A DNA stretch of 64,000 bases from Chrysaora quinquecirrha (taxonomy: Eukaryota > Cnidaria > Scyphozoa > Semaeostomeae > Pelagiidae): NCBI GenBank assembly GCA_014526335.1, contig JACTAT010000044.1:548539-612538 (forward strand), given 5' to 3'. Made by a program: the position numbers and the translations under genes. Positions 34,188 to 45,689 of the stretch are shown here, piece after piece; position 1 is the first letter of the stretch; each line of letters begins with the position of its first letter. The notes under the pieces were generated by a model. That model had not been told where the DNA came from. It saw only the letters and a program-made list of their open reading frames with translations, and did no database searches.

Positions 34188-35126
34188 ATGAATCCAGAAT
34201 CAGCATCCACATCTGCTAGCTCTGCCAGTTCATCCGCAACTGCAGCAGTACCAACAGTTTCGCCAGTCACAACAGTCAGCATAAAAATTCCACCTTTTTG
34301 GCCTAATGACCCGCAAGTTTGGTTTGCCCAGGTGGAGGCACAATTCATTACTCGAAACATTACAAGTCAACAAACCAAATTTGCGCATGTAATAGCGTCG
34401 TTACAACCCGAAATCGCACAAGAAATTCGGGATCTGCTGATAAATATTCCGAACGATCAACCATATGACAAACTGAAAACGGAACTGATAAAAAGAACTT
34501 CCGCATCCGAACAAAAACGTTTGCATCAATTATTGATTTCTGAAGAACTCGGCGACAAAAAGCCTTCTCAACTTTTGCGTCGAATGCGGCAGCTTCTCGG
34601 TGATAACACCTTAGAGGATCGTATTTTAAGACAGCTTTTCTTGCAACGCCTTCCCATGAACGCCCAGCTCATTCTCGCCTCATCTGGCGACACTGTTTCG
34701 ATCGATCAACTCGCTACTCTGGCTGATAAGATTCTTGAGGTGGCCCTCCCTACACCTTCTGTGGCTTCAATCTCACCTGGCCCTTCATCTTCCAATCATT
34801 CTGACCCTGCAAAAGTCATCTCCGATCTTCAAGGCCAAATCAACAATCTTGCCACCCAAATCCAGGCGCTCACTAACCAGTTTCAATCTCAGCCTCGTTT
34901 CCGTGGTCGGAGCCAGTCTCGTTCACCAGGTTGTCGCAATTCATCTTTTTCCAGATCACCCAATCGTCAAAATCAGAATCATCCTTTCTGTTGGTACCAC
35001 TGGAAATTCGGAAGTAATGCTAGACACTGTAATCCACCCTGCACCTTCACCTCAGCCAACCCACCCACCAACACACCATCATCTCAACACACTCAACACC
35101 AGGAAAACTCTCAAGCCAGCGACTAG
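34188..35126 (+). CDS. gag: Gypsy Gag
   Basis: A 312-residue structural protein that would assemble the particle and bind the RNA. A Ser/Thr/Ala-rich N-terminus (1-35) is followed by a capsid-like helical region starting IPPFWPNDPQVWFAQVEAQF, with ELIKRTSASEQKRLHQLL and LGDKKPSQLLRRMRQLLGD as conserved family blocks. After an Arg/Ser-rich basic tract there is a zinc-knuckle-like CWYHWKFGSNARHCNPPC at about residue 268. The start is the only ATG before the capsid. It ends at 35126, and protease follows in the -1 phase, as is usual for frameshifted gypsy polyproteins. No lesion is seen. Confidence 0.88.
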   Translation: MNPESASTSASSASSSATAAVPTVSPVTTVSIKIPPFWPNDPQVWFAQVEAQFITRNITSQQTKFAHVIASLQPEIAQEIRDLLINIPNDQPYDKLKTELIKRTSASEQKRLHQLLISEELGDKKPSQLLRRMRQLLGDNTLEDRILRQLFLQRLPMNAQLILASSGDTVSIDQLATLADKILEVALPTPSVASISPGPSSSNHSDPAKVISDLQGQINNLATQIQALTNQFQSQPRFRGRSQSRSPGCRNSSFSRSPNRQNQNHPFCWYHWKFGSNARHCNPPCTFTSANPPTNTPSSQHTQHQENSQASD

Positions 35127-35423
35127 AGGCGACAAGTCCTCCTGGCTCATCCACAACAAGTCGCCTATTTCACGTCACCGATAGATACACTGGTACACGC
35201 TTTTTGGTGGACACAGGCGCGGATGTTAGTGTGATTCCTCCCTCATCTTCTGACAAACATCGATCATCTCTTCTCACTTTGCAAGCCGTCAACAAATCAG
35301 CCATCTCAACTGACCCTGGATTTAGGTCTTCGCCGTAATTTCCGATGGATTTTCATCATTGCTGATCTGCCATTTCCAATCCTTGGTGCTGATTTCCTGG
35401 CTAACTTCGGTTTAAGAGTAGAT
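35127..35423 (+). pseudogene. pro: Gypsy protease region with frame-shifting lesion
   Basis: In the -1 phase relative to gag the sequence encodes RLFHVTDRYTGTRFLVDTGA with the catalytic DTGAD at 35210. Near 35300-35315 the phase changes by an apparent small deletion: the protein moves from NKSAIST directly to [13 protein letters not shown] in the gag phase, skipping several residues usual between these blocks. The flap-side motif [11 protein letters not shown] is intact. As written, protease and RT cannot be made as one polyprotein. Confidence 0.78.
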
Positions 35424-37991
35424 ATGGCCCAACATCAACTCGTAGACACAACCACAAGCTTGTCCATTCATGGTATCTCTTCATCAAATTCATCACCATG
35501 CCCTGTCTATGCTTTGCCTGACGTTTCTACACCATACACGACACTTTTAGCCAAATTTCCAGACATCTCTCGCCCAACCTACAAAGACACGGCAGTTAAG
35601 CACACCGTCACTCACCACATTCGCACACGAGGTCCACCTGTTTTCTGTCGTCCTCGTCGACTTGCACCTGATCGCCTTAAAATTGCCAAGTCTGAATTTG
35701 ATCACATGCTACAACTTGGAATTATTCGTCCTTCAGACAGCAACTGTTCATCACCACTTCACATGGTTCCAAAATCCACTCCAGGCGATTGGCGTCCTTG
35801 TGGCGACTATCGCGCACTCAACAAAGCAACCATTCCAGATCGTTATCCCATTCCACACATTCAAGACTTCTCATCCAACCTCCACGGCAAAACCATCTTC
35901 TCAAAAATAGATCTAGTCAGAGCATATCACCAAATCCCTGTCGATCCATCAGACATCCACAAGACAGCCATAACCACTCCATTTGGACTGTTTGAATTTG
36001 TTAGAATGCCATTTGGTCTTCGCAATGCGGCTCAAACTTTCCAACGGTTCATTCATCAGGTTCTTCGTGGTCTTGATTTTGTCTTTGCTTACATTGATGA
36101 TCTCCTTATTGCAAGCACATCTGAATCAGAGCATCTTCAACATCTCGAAATTCTCTTCACACGCCTCACCGAATATGGTATCGTCATCAATCCATCCAAA
36201 TGCATCTTTGGCTCATCATCACTGGAATTTTTAGGTCATCTCATCTCCACAAATGGAATTTCACCTCTTCCAGACAAAGTCAAAGCAATCCACGATTTCG
36301 AACCACCCACCTCACTTCGCAAACTCAGAGAATTTCTTGGCCTCATCGATTTTTATCGTCGTTTCATTCCACGCTGTGCATCCATCGTCCAACCACTGAC
36401 AGATCTACTCTTTCCCAAACGCACTAAAGAATCTCTCAACCTTTCCGCAGAAGCCTTGTCTGCTTTCAATGAAATCAAGTCTGCTCTTGCCAAAGCTACA
36501 CTTCTAGTGCATCCTGCTCCAGACTCACCATACTGCCTCATGGTTGACGCCTCCAATGTTGCCGTCGGGGGAGTTCTCCAACAACACATCAATGGTCTAT
36601 GGCAACCCATCTCCTTTTTCTCTAAGCGCTTACAACCTGCAGAAAGCAAGTACAGTACCTTCGGTCGTGAATTACTTGCAATCTATCTCTCGATTCGACA
36701 CTTTCGTCATTGCTTAGAAGGAAGAGAATTCTACGTCCTTACAGACCACAAGCCACTCACTCATGCTCTATCTGCCTCACCAGATCGTTACTCTCCACGC
36801 GAAACACGTCATCTCGATTACATCTCGCAGTTCACCTCCGACATTCGTCACATCCATGGCAATGAAAATGTCGTAGCCGATGCACTCTCTCGTATGGATA
36901 TCAACGCTCTGCATACTACATCACCTCAACTTGATTTCACTCTTCTCGCTCAAGCTCAACAAGAAGACCCAGAACTTTCTAACTTACAATCATCTTCGCT
37001 CCAACTTAAAGAATTTCCTCTACCGTTCTCATCTGGAACTATTCTTTGCGACACCTCAACCGACACTCCTCGACCGTATGTTCCTTCATCATTTCGCCGT
37101 ATCGTTTTCGATAATCTTCATTCGCTTTCGCATCCTGGCATTCGTGCAACTCAGCAGCTCATCACCGAACGTTACGTTTGGCCCGGCATCAACAAGGACA
37201 TACGTAACTGGACTCGTTCCTGTCTTCATTGTCAAAAAGCAAAAATTCATCGTCACACTGTCACTCCACTCGGTACTTTCTCAACTCCAGATTCTCGTTT
37301 TGATCACGTCCACATTGACATCGTCGGTCCTCTTCCACCATCTAATGGCTCTAAATACCTTCTTACTTGCATCGATCGTTTCACTCGTTGGCCTGAGGCT
37401 ATTCCTATTGCAGATATCTCCGCAGAAACTGTTGCTCGTGCTTTCGTTACTAGATGGATATCAGTCTTTGGTGTTCCTTCTACCGTTACAACGGATCGCG
37501 GTTCACAGTTCGAGTCTTCGCTATTCAATTCTCTCTCTGCATTACTTGGAATAAAACACATTCACACAACCTCGTATCATCCCTGCGCCAACGGCATGGT
37601 CGAACGATTTCATCGCCAACTCAAAGCCTCAATCAAATCATACACCGACACCTCACACTGGACTGAACTTCTACCGCTCATTCTTCTCAGTATTCGCTCA
37701 ACGTTCAAACCTGATCTCAACTGTACGCCTGCTCAACTCGTCTTCGGTACTACTCTTCGTATACCAGGACAATTCTTCGCACCGTCAACAGCAAACTCTG
37801 ATCTCGAACCTTCAAATTATTCGCACCGTCTTCAAAATTCAATGCAACAACTACGGCCTGTCTCACTTCGCCCCCAAACACCAAATCGCATCTTCCACAC
37901 GATCTCGCTACCTGCACACATGCCTTCGTTCGTCACGACGCCATCCGCAAACCACTTCAACCACCATACGATGGCCCTTACAAGATCTTGA
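35424..37991 (+). CDS. pol: Gypsy Pol: reverse transcriptase, RNase H, integrase
   Basis: A continuous 855-codon frame. The ATG at 35424 is the first in the open frame and not a biological start, since translation should come through gag-pro. Reverse transcriptase spans about residues 100-260, with [35 protein letters not shown] and catalytic YIDDLL near residue 223. RNase H has [14 protein letters not shown] and [11 protein letters not shown]. Integrase has an HHCC finger ([16 protein letters not shown]), then DDE residues in HIDIVG (about 630), TTDRGSQFE (about 690) and GMVERFHR (about 725). A frameshift in a C-run near 37868-37874 gives the last 40 residues the wrong sequence; the proper continuation is in the next phase. 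Confidence 0.88.
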   Translation: MAQHQLVDTTTSLSIHGISSSNSSPCPVYALPDVSTPYTTLLAKFPDISRPTYKDTAVKHTVTHHIRTRGPPVFCRPRRLAPDRLKIAKSEFDHMLQLGIIRPSDSNCSSPLHMVPKSTPGDWRPCGDYRALNKATIPDRYPIPHIQDFSSNLHGKTIFSKIDLVRAYHQIPVDPSDIHKTAITTPFGLFEFVRMPFGLRNAAQTFQRFIHQVLRGLDFVFAYIDDLLIASTSESEHLQHLEILFTRLTEYGIVINPSKCIFGSSSLEFLGHLISTNGISPLPDKVKAIHDFEPPTSLRKLREFLGLIDFYRRFIPRCASIVQPLTDLLFPKRTKESLNLSAEALSAFNEIKSALAKATLLVHPAPDSPYCLMVDASNVAVGGVLQQHINGLWQPISFFSKRLQPAESKYSTFGRELLAIYLSIRHFRHCLEGREFYVLTDHKPLTHALSASPDRYSPRETRHLDYISQFTSDIRHIHGNENVVADALSRMDINALHTTSPQLDFTLLAQAQQEDPELSNLQSSSLQLKEFPLPFSSGTILCDTSTDTPRPYVPSSFRRIVFDNLHSLSHPGIRATQQLITERYVWPGINKDIRNWTRSCLHCQKAKIHRHTVTPLGTFSTPDSRFDHVHIDIVGPLPPSNGSKYLLTCIDRFTRWPEAIPIADISAETVARAFVTRWISVFGVPSTVTTDRGSQFESSLFNSLSALLGIKHIHTTSYHPCANGMVERFHRQLKASIKSYTDTSHWTELLPLILLSIRSTFKPDLNCTPAQLVFGTTLRIPGQFFAPSTANSDLEPSNYSHRLQNSMQQLRPVSLRPQTPNRIFHTISLPAHMPSFVTTPSANHFNHHTMALTRS

Positions 37992-38227
37992 AACGAAGCG
38001 ATAAACACTTCACTCTCGAAATCAAGGACAAACATCAAACTGTTAGCCTCGATCGTTTAAAACCGGCTTATCTCGACTCCTATTTCATCAGCGTACCACC
38101 CTCTACAGCTACCCCTGCATCCACGCCGCAATCAACTGCAACGTCATCTGCTTCATCTCCGAATCCTCAACATCGTACCACTCGCTCGGGACGTCGTGTA
38201 CATTTCCCGGATCGCTTCGGACATTGA
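37870..38227 (+). pseudogene. Integrase C-terminal tail in shifted phase
   Basis: After the C-run the correct continuation, [20 protein letters not shown] then [20 protein letters not shown] and VSLDRLKPAYLD, lies in the phase used by the protease DTGAD block. It carries the GPY/F module that contacts DNA and ends TRSGRRVHFPDRFGH. The two indels, near 35305 and near 37870, are opposite in effect, so protease and integrase tail share one phase and only RT to integrase core sits in the other. Confidence 0.8.
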
Positions 38228-38415
38228 CATTCTCAGTATTCTGGAACTTTTATTTGCTTTCAAAAAGAAAAATCAAAAAAAAAAAACTTTGGATTCGGAC
38301 AGTATTTTAAAATATTAACTTTCTCAGCAATATTTGCAGTTTCGTATATTCGTATGCTTAATCATTTGTAGCTTATTTCTGTATCGAATGCCTTGCATTC
38401 TAGGGGGGGAGCTAT

Positions 38416-38929
38416 TGTAGCGAAGTGTATTCATTAGTTTTTATCATTTTACTTTTTACTTTACTTAGGCCATATTAGTTTTTGCATTTTCTTTCTTCCA
38501 TTCATTGGTTTTCTTTTTCCTCGCGTAGGATTTTTCCGCGCGTAGTCGTAGGTCCCTTTGCGTCATAGTGCAGCATAGGTATTCCCTTTCTATTGTTTTG
38601 GTTTTTCCGCCTAGGTTACTCATCCCTCTCTCATACCTCGTTTTTCCTCTTACCTCTAGTTTTCTTCCTATTATTACTCATCTTTATTTATTTTTACGTA
38701 GGTAGAAAATTATATTCCGTTTCCTTGTTTTAACTTTATATACCTGTACATAGCAAATTTTTAGTTAGTTGGATTTTAGTTGGTTAGTTGCTTCATAGTG
38801 ATTATTGAAAGATACAGAAAAGCACAAAAGTCAGTCTTTCTCTCTCAAGGTTTTTCTGCAACAGCGATTCGCGGTGAGACAATTCCTTATCATTTTTATT
38901 AGTAAATAAATAACCTCTTATTTGCTAAA
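38416..38929 (+). repeat. 3' LTR of the gypsy element
   Basis: 514 bp, preceded by a purine tract and TGCATTCTAGG. The extra base relative to the 5' LTR is a T in the run at about 38640-38646. Confidence 0.9.
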
Positions 38930-41590
38930 CCTGTTCGAAAGATAACAATGATTTAGTATCGGTGGGTGTGGTGTATTTGTAATAAGCGATCTTAAATTCT
39001 TGGTTAGAGATGATCTCAAAAAAAGCATATAAAGACAACAATAGCAAATTCGAAGCACTTTGGATAGAAATCGAAAACTCTCGTGGGTCCAACATAATAT
39101 TAGCGGTAATTTATAACCACCCACGTAAGAACCCAACTATTTTTGTTGATTATCTTACAGAACAAATTAGAAAAATTTCGAAAGAGAAAAAGCTTGTTGC
39201 CCTTTTGGATGATTTCAACTTTGATCTTCTAAAATACGAAAAGATACCTAGTGTTGACAACTTCCTAAATATTATGCTCTCCAATTTTTATCAACCACTC
39301 ATCCTACAGCCTTCTCGATGCACTGACAACAGCAGACCTGCATTAGTAGATAATATATTTCTAAACTCCATTGATTCTATAACTAAAAGTGGAAATCTAA
39401 TTCCTAAGGTATCAGACCATATGCCAAATTTTGTGATAATTGAAAAATCAGTGAGTAAAATAAAACCTCTAAGGAAGCAAAAGAGGGACTTTCGCAATTT
39501 CAATGAAAATGATTATCAACAAGATATAAAAGAGTTCAATTTCGTGAATATTAGTGCTGATAGTACGAAAGAGTTAGAAAATGAATATACAATGTTTCAA
39601 AACGGTATTTTACATGTAATCAACAAACATGCTCCAATAAGAGAATTATCCAGAAAACAAGTAAAACAACAGCGAAAACCATGGATCACCCGAGGTATTC
39701 TAAAATCCATATCAATCAAAAACAAGCTATTTAAGAAATTTCTGGAAACTAAGGACTCTTTCTTGTATCAACATAACAAACTATATAGAGATAATCTCTA
39801 TCATTTTATAAGGAAAAGTAAAAATAACTATTATATTTCTTACTTTGAAAAATTCAAAAATAATTCAAAACAAACGTGGAAAGCAATTAATGATCTAATC
39901 AACAGATCAAACCGTAAACCCAAAATCTAAACATGAATATAAATGGTATAGAAAGAAAATTGCAAATCATTTTAATGAATTCTTTACTGGAGTAGCCAAA
40001 AACCTTGTAGGCAAGCTGAGAAATCCCACCACCAGCCACATTGACTATCTAAGAAATAAAGTATTACAGAGCTTCTTTATTGCCCCTGTAACACAGATTG
40101 AAGTATCAGATATAATAAAAAATCTTGATGAGTCCAAAGCAGCAGATGCTTATGATATCCCTATTAAGCTGATAAAACCAATTCATCAACATGTAACTGT
40201 ACCCTTAACATGCCTAATAAATGCATCTTTTAGCTTAGGATATTGTCCTTCATTGCTGAAATACACAAAAGTAATACCAGTTTTCAAAGCAAACTCAAGA
40301 CAAGAAGTTAACAATTACCGCCCAATATCGCTTCTCCCAATTTTTAATAAAATTTTTGAGAAAATAATGTATAAGAGTGTCATTGATTTTCTGGAGAAAA
40401 ACGACGTTATTTTTAAACATCAATTTGAATTTTAAAAAAATAAGTCAGCGAATCATGCCATATTAGATGTATGTTCAAACTTGATAGACTCAATTGAAAA
40501 TAAAACGTTTTCTTGTTGCATTTTTCTTGACTTTGCAAAGGCATTTGACACAGTAGATCATGGAATCCTAATTCAGAAACTAGAGCATTATGGAATAAGT
40601 GGCACGGCCTTAAACTGGTTTAAATCCTATTTATCGGACAGGTCTCAACCTGTCTCAATTGAGAATGAGCTTTCAGATGAACAAGAAGTTTATTATGGCG
40701 TGCCCCAGGGCAGTGTTCTTGGACCACTGCTTTTTCTTATTTATATCAATGACATTCTATTCTCATCAAACATTCTTAATTTTCGCCTATTTGCTGATGA
40801 TACAAGCATAATCTACTCTTAACCTGATTTGAAGGCTCCAGAGTCCACAGTAAACAGAGAACTAAATAAAGTGTCTGACTGGCTTATTGCTAATAGGCTT
40901 ACCCTAAATACAGGCAAATCAAATTTTTTAGTTATTCACTCAAAGCAAAAAAAACGTAATCATAATATTAAAATGTGTATAAACAGCAACTATTTAGAAG
41001 AAAAAGAGTATGTGAAGTATCTTGGAGTATTGATCGATAAGAATCTTTCTTGGGCATCACATATTCAGCAAAATAAATTAAAAATCTCAAAAAATCTTGA
41101 AATTTTGGCAAAATTGCGGCATAATGTTACGAAACCTATCCTAAGAAACATATATAATGCTTTTATATTGCCTTAAATTAACTATGGATTGACTAGCTGG
41201 GGATCTGCATGTGATTCAATCCTAAGCCCACTGAAAATTAAACTAAAACAAGCAGTAAGACTTATGACATTTACTGGATGCTTGCATCCAAGCAAACCTC
41301 TATTTAAAAAAATGAATACTTTAGACTTTGAAAGCTGCTATAAGTTTGAATGTGCTAAATTAATGTACCAGGTATCGAAATGTAGTATAGATGAAGTGAT
41401 TGGAAATCTCTTCAATCAAGTTAGAACTGTTCATAAAATAAACACACGACAGGCTTCTGCTGGAAACTTTGCGCAACCTAAAGCTAGAACTAATTTCAAA
41501 ACCAAGTTCATTTCTGTAATGGGGGTTAAGATTTGGAATGAAACACCCATTGAAATACGAAAAGCTCCAACAAAATATATATTTTCATAA
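38930..41590 (+). pseudogene. LINE (APE endonuclease plus reverse transcriptase), degenerate
   Basis: The copy starts abruptly at the gypsy LTR. The first part encodes the second half of an APE endonuclease (GGCGVFVISDLKFLVRDD, ILAVIYNHPRKN, ALLDDFNFDLL, and the catalytic SDHMPNFV). A phase change occurs between 39930 and 40250. RT motifs follow: KSAADAYDIPIKL, NNYRPISLLP, FLDFAKAFDTVDH, YGVPQGSVLGPLLFLIYIND and the catalytic FADDTS near 40790. The C-terminal end contains GVKIWNETPIEIR. In-frame stops are at 40433-40435, 40820-40822 and 41174-41176. The element once copied RNA into nicked DNA by target-primed reverse transcription. It is most like the Jockey/CR1/L2 group; clade assignment would need a tree. 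Confidence 0.85.
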
Positions 41591-42124
41591 TGTTACAAAA
41601 ATTGGCTGATTGACTCTTTCTAAATAAATGCCATTTTGTTAAACTGATGATTAAGTCTTAAAGTTCTGTCGACTCACCATGAAATATTAAGAGGTAGTGG
41701 AACCGTATTTTTTTCTTTTCTCTTTTTTTTCCTTTCTTCAATTTTACTTTATTCTATTTCCTTTTTCCTTCTTTAGATTGTTAATGTTACTGTTTTCTAA
41801 ATTCAATTAATAGTTGAATATTCCTAGCCAGATAAACACCAGAGAAACCAAGAGAACACTTTACGGTGATTTATAAAATACAAAATCAAACAATTATTGA
41901 AAGACAGGGTCCCCTCATTATATTGACCATTTGACATATCGTATCATGTAGGTCATAAATCATCAGGGACGGTTGGAGGATCGCACCATGGCTCGGCATC
42001 TTCTGCACCTGAAAAGAGATCCTCAAAGCTAATCAGCATTAATCATAATATTTGCAATAGGTTATTGTGTACAGAATTGTAAATTTCCCGAACCACGGTA
42101 CAGGCTGTAAGAACAAACTTACAA
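41591..42124. other. Intronic spacer
   Basis: AT-rich sequence within HECT intron 5, including T-rich runs near 41710-41770. No feature is recognised. Confidence 0.5.
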
Positions 42125-43194
42125 CAATTCAATTCAATTTTATTTGTAGAATAAAGAGCCTAAAACAATGTATAATTAATAATATAAAGACTACACGACC
42201 CAAGAAAAGCAAAGCTTATCTAGCTTGGGCCGTTAACAAAACAAAATAAGAAAGATACAAAATACTTAAAATAATTTTTTTTTCTTTTTTTTTTGTTTTT
42301 TTGACTAAATACAAGATGATAAATGCATGTTTAGTATTAGATATATATATATATATTATATATAAGAGATACTATATAGTCGGATGCAAAAGATAATTAT
42401 ATATATATATATATATAATTTATATCTATATATATTCTTCTACAAGTAAACGTTTGCTAATTAAGATATATTAAGTATCAAAAAAAAGTACAAGAAGCCT
42501 TACAAGAAAGAATTAATCGAGTTCCCGTTTGGAATTAATATTTTGCTATCAAACTTGCTTTTAATTTATTTTTGAAAGTATTGAAATTTGCAATATTTTT
42601 AATTGAAGTTGGCAGAGAATTCCAGAGCTGGGCTCCTCTATTTCGTAATGTTTTATCACCCCATTGTTTATTTGATTTGTACAACTGATAGTGTTTGCTT
42701 TGCCTCGTATCATTATTGTGTTTACTTTCATTTTTCAAGAAGTAGTCGTTAAAAGCATCCAGAAACGGTTTTTTATTATAGTTCACATGATGCATTAATT
42801 TAACAATTTTGAATTCATTCAAATCGTTTAGTTTTAGAATTTTAGCTTCTTTATGCAATAAGTTTGTCGGGTACCTAGAATCTTTGAAGAGTAAGATTCT
42901 AAGAATTCTATTTTGCAACACTTGTGGCTGTTTTATATACTTAGTTGCAGCTAAACCGTAAGCTTCAAAAGCATAGCTTATTTCAGATAGGACAAGTGAA
43001 TCATATAGTGTTAGCAAACATTCTGTAGGAACAAATTGTCCGACCTTAGCAAAAATGGACGAGAATTTTACGATTTCGTTTTTGATTTTATCGACATGTT
43101 GCTCCCAAGTCAGATTCTTGTCCAATATGATTCCAAGATATTTAATATTAGCTACTTGTTTTAATTCATCCCCAACAAGAAAAAACCATACCAA
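42125..43194 (-). pseudogene. LINE C-terminal fragment with 3' tail
   Basis: A 219-codon minus-strand frame (43194-42535) begins in the late RT region (IKYLGIILDKNLTWEQHVDK) and continues through LSEISYAFEAYGL, LQNRILRILL and GAQLWNSLPTSIKN, the usual tail of Jockey/L2-like polymerases. The 3' region runs to TTGAA repeats at about 42125-42140. The catalytic core is missing. An AT dinucleotide tract at 42345-42435 lies in its 3' part. It belongs to a different family from the plus-strand LINE, judging by sequence. Confidence 0.78.
42345..42435. repeat. AT dinucleotide microsatellite
   Basis: Two ATATAT runs (about 42341-42362 and 42397-42433) with an imperfect palindromic arrangement around a short unique core. 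Confidence 0.85.
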
Positions 43195-43722
43195 AAAAAG
43201 AACTTCATGTTCCAGGGAAGGGAGGGTGGGGCAACAAATCTTGTGCTATCACCAAAGCGAATGAAACGCGCAACCCAACTGAGCAATGTCTGCTCTTTTA
43301 TACCTAGAAAGTCTCGTGACCACGTGAAGGCGACGCATGAAATCTCCCATGAATGCGTCCCTTGAGAGCACGATGCAAAATTCTCCGTATTACTATTAAC
43401 TTCGATAAAACTAGTTTTATCTATATTTAATTTAGCTATTTATCCAGCTGGGGCCCTTAGCTCGATAGCTCTTTCTGAGTTTTTTCTGAGGGTCCCAAGC
43501 AACTAGCAAATTTTTCGTATTCATTTTTAGTATAATTGACTGTACTAGATATATTGTTACTGTTCATAAGTTATATATAATCATGTATATTCTAATTAAT
43601 TGCTTGTTGCTTGAATGAAATTGAATTGAATTGAATTGAATTGAGTCAAAAAATGTTTGCTTATAAATTATAACGTAGAACATGCTTTAGTTTCTTATAT
43701 GAACTTTCATGATTCTTCTTAG
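43195..43722. other. Probable LINE 3' UTR with TTGAA repeats, plus intron end
   Basis: The stretch GGGCCCTTAGCTCGATAGCT...TTTTTTCTGAGGGTCCC (about 43451-43498) and a TTGAA pentamer tail at 43615-43637 look like the plus-strand 3' end of a LINE. The HECT exon acceptor TTCTTCTTAG follows at 43713-43722. No coding sequence lies here. Confidence 0.45.
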
Positions 43723-45304
43723 TTTCAAGTGAAGCCCTCCCGTCATGTGTAGAAGGCATTGAATCCGAAGTAAATGATGAAGCAAATGATGAAAAAGACA
43801 AATTCTATTGCTACTTGAAAGCATGCGTGACACAGACAGCACACAGTACTGGCGCATCACCAGAAGAGAGGGCATTCTGAGGCAGTGTTTTTGCCTTTTA
43901 AAGCAGAGACGGCTTAAAATGAGAGCAGTGCCTGATATTCAGTATGATGGGGAGGATGGCATAGATGCTGAAGGCCTCACCAGAGAATTTCTCACATTTG
44001 TCATGGCTGCCATAAGAGAAGGAGAGAATGGTTTGAATCTGCTTGAGGGAGAGTTCCCAAACCTAGTTCCCCTTCATAGTACTGACCTCCTAGCATCAAA
44101 CATATTCTCTCATGTTGGTCAGTTGATTGCCTATAGCATTGTTCAAAGAGGGATTTCCTTCACTGGTTTATCACCAGCTGTTGCTGTATACTTGATACAT
44201 AATGACATACATAAAGTATGTGATGTTCTATCAATACAAGATGTGGCTGATCTTTATATGAGAGAGAATATCGAGAAGGTAAAGTTGTTTTGAATTGTTT
44301 TCCTTCTATTCTGTGCAACATTAAGTCTTGCTTTCCTTTACACTACCTCACTTTTTTCAGATTATGAACACTGAGAGTCAGTTGGAGCTAGACTCATTGA
44401 CTGTTGACGGTGAAATTGCAAATATTCTAGCAAATTCAGTATTCACCGGAAGAGCTACAATGAAAAACAAGCAAAGGGCAGTACAATATTGTATTTTGAA
44501 TGATGTCATCTTCAAGAGAAAAGCCAAAATCGAGCAGTTGCGGAATGGAATGAACGACCCATTCAGTCTAGCAGAATACGTACGAGTTCAAGCTCTACCT
44601 ACCTCACATTTATTCCCTTCACACGATGAAATGAAAATTGACTGCTTAATGTTGAAATCCAAGATACAATGTAAACATAAAATCAGAAATGAAGAGGAAG
44701 AAAGAGCACTGAACTGGTTTATGTAGTTCATTGATGACATTGCTGAGCAAGACTGTAAGTTTATTTGATTCCTTATTATCATGATACTGATCATGATGAT
44801 CATACTCATGATGATAATGATCAGGATCATGATCATAGTTATGATGATGATCATGATGACAATGATTAGAATGACATAATGATGATGATTATGTGCAGTT
44901 GATAATGATAAAGTTTATGATGATGATTATAGTCCTTTGGACATGGTGATATTGTTGCTATGTTTATACTTCCATTTTTGCAATCCAAGGAAAATTTGCA
45001 AGAATTTAATCTTCAAAACTGAACCCATTTGGTAGACAAATAAGGTAGTTTAACCATCCTCTTATTTCTAGCTGATGAAGATGCAGCAGACCCCTCGAAG
45101 TTAATGATGTTTATAAGCGGAAGCAGGTTTGTTCCAAAAGGCAAGATAACTATCTTGTTCGACACAGGGATGACATTCTTGCCTGATCCAGACTGCTGTT
45201 TCACAAGATTGAAGTTGCCAGTAGTGCACAAAGATTTCCAGTCATTCCACAAGGCTATGACAGCAGCAATCTCATGTCAATATGAGGGAACTTGGCGGTT
45301 TTAG
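43723..45304 (+). pseudogene. HECT-family E3 ligase gene, catalytic exons
   Basis: Exons are 43723-44278, 44361-44754 and 45072-45304, with GT/AG borders and consistent phases. Exon 6 opens VSSEALPSCVEGIESEVNDE and, after a one-base phase change near 43800, enters the HECT N-lobe: RRLKMRAVPDIQYDGEDG, GLTREFLTFVMAAI, GQLIAYSIVQRGISFTGLSP. Exon 7 carries the middle of the domain. Exon 8 is the C-lobe: MMFISGSRFVPKGKITILF and LPDPDCCFTRLKLPVV, in which a Cys matches the catalytic thioester residue. An in-frame TAG ends the exon 7 frame at 44724-44726, before FIDDIAEQD. The enzyme would transfer ubiquitin from an E2 to substrates. Lesions make a pseudogene most likely, although exon structure is well preserved. 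Confidence 0.72.
44770..44935. repeat. ATG/ATC trinucleotide-rich tract
   Basis: Irregular TGATGATCATGATG sequence in the intron between HECT exons 7 and 8. The ATCATGAT palindromes make both strands similar. Confidence 0.75.
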
Positions 45305-45366
45305 AACCTTTTTCTCCCATGCTCATAAACATATACTAGGGCAGTAACATTGTAGAAAATAAATTT

Positions 45367-45689
45367 GTGGCAATTGAATACCCAAGTCATGACGTCACAT
45401 AAAGGTATTTGCAGACTTTCGAAATTTGCTCTCCATTTTGTGAAAAATAATGTGTAAATGTGGAAAAATCTGTCAAGTGTATCAATATGGCCATCCAAAT
45501 ATATTGCACTGCAATAGGAAATCACTGTATTCTGCGCCTTCAGATGGCCATATCTCAGCCAATGTTTGATATATTCTACTGATTTTTGCACATTGATACA
45601 TTATTTTTGATGCTCTTCCACAAAGGGAAGAGTAAATTAAAATTCCAAAAAAAAATTGTGACGACACCACTTGGGTATTCTATTGCCAC
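45367..45689. mobile_element. Putative MITE with 32-bp inverted ends
   Basis: GTGGCAATTGAATACCCAAG at 45367 continues to TGACGTCAC (about 45390-45398). The right end reversed reads GTGGCAATAGAATACCCAAG from 45689 and continues to TCGTCAC. The element is about 323 bp with no coding capacity. A target duplication is not evident; superfamily unknown. It lies just downstream of the HECT stop codon. Confidence 0.7.

Larger units (their letters stand above)
33198..38929 (+). mobile_element. Near-complete Ty3/gypsy LTR retrotransposon
   Basis: A 5.7-kb element in HECT intron 5 consists of a 5' LTR (33198-33710), a primer-binding site starting TGGTGACCACGAC, gag, protease, RT, RNase H, integrase, a polypurine tract (AGGGGGGGAG, 38402-38411) and a 3' LTR (38416-38929). 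The LTRs differ at three positions by eye (one C/T, one T indel, one A/T) over 513 bp, so insertion is recent. No matching target duplication is visible: the left flank ends GGATT and the right flank begins CCTGT. This suggests inter-element recombination or flank rearrangement. The right flank is a LINE. Confidence 0.92.

Noticed and set aside
45301..45670. Minus-strand frames of 62-96 codons after the HECT stop
   Set aside because: They lie mostly inside a miniature inverted-repeat element and have no recognisable motif.
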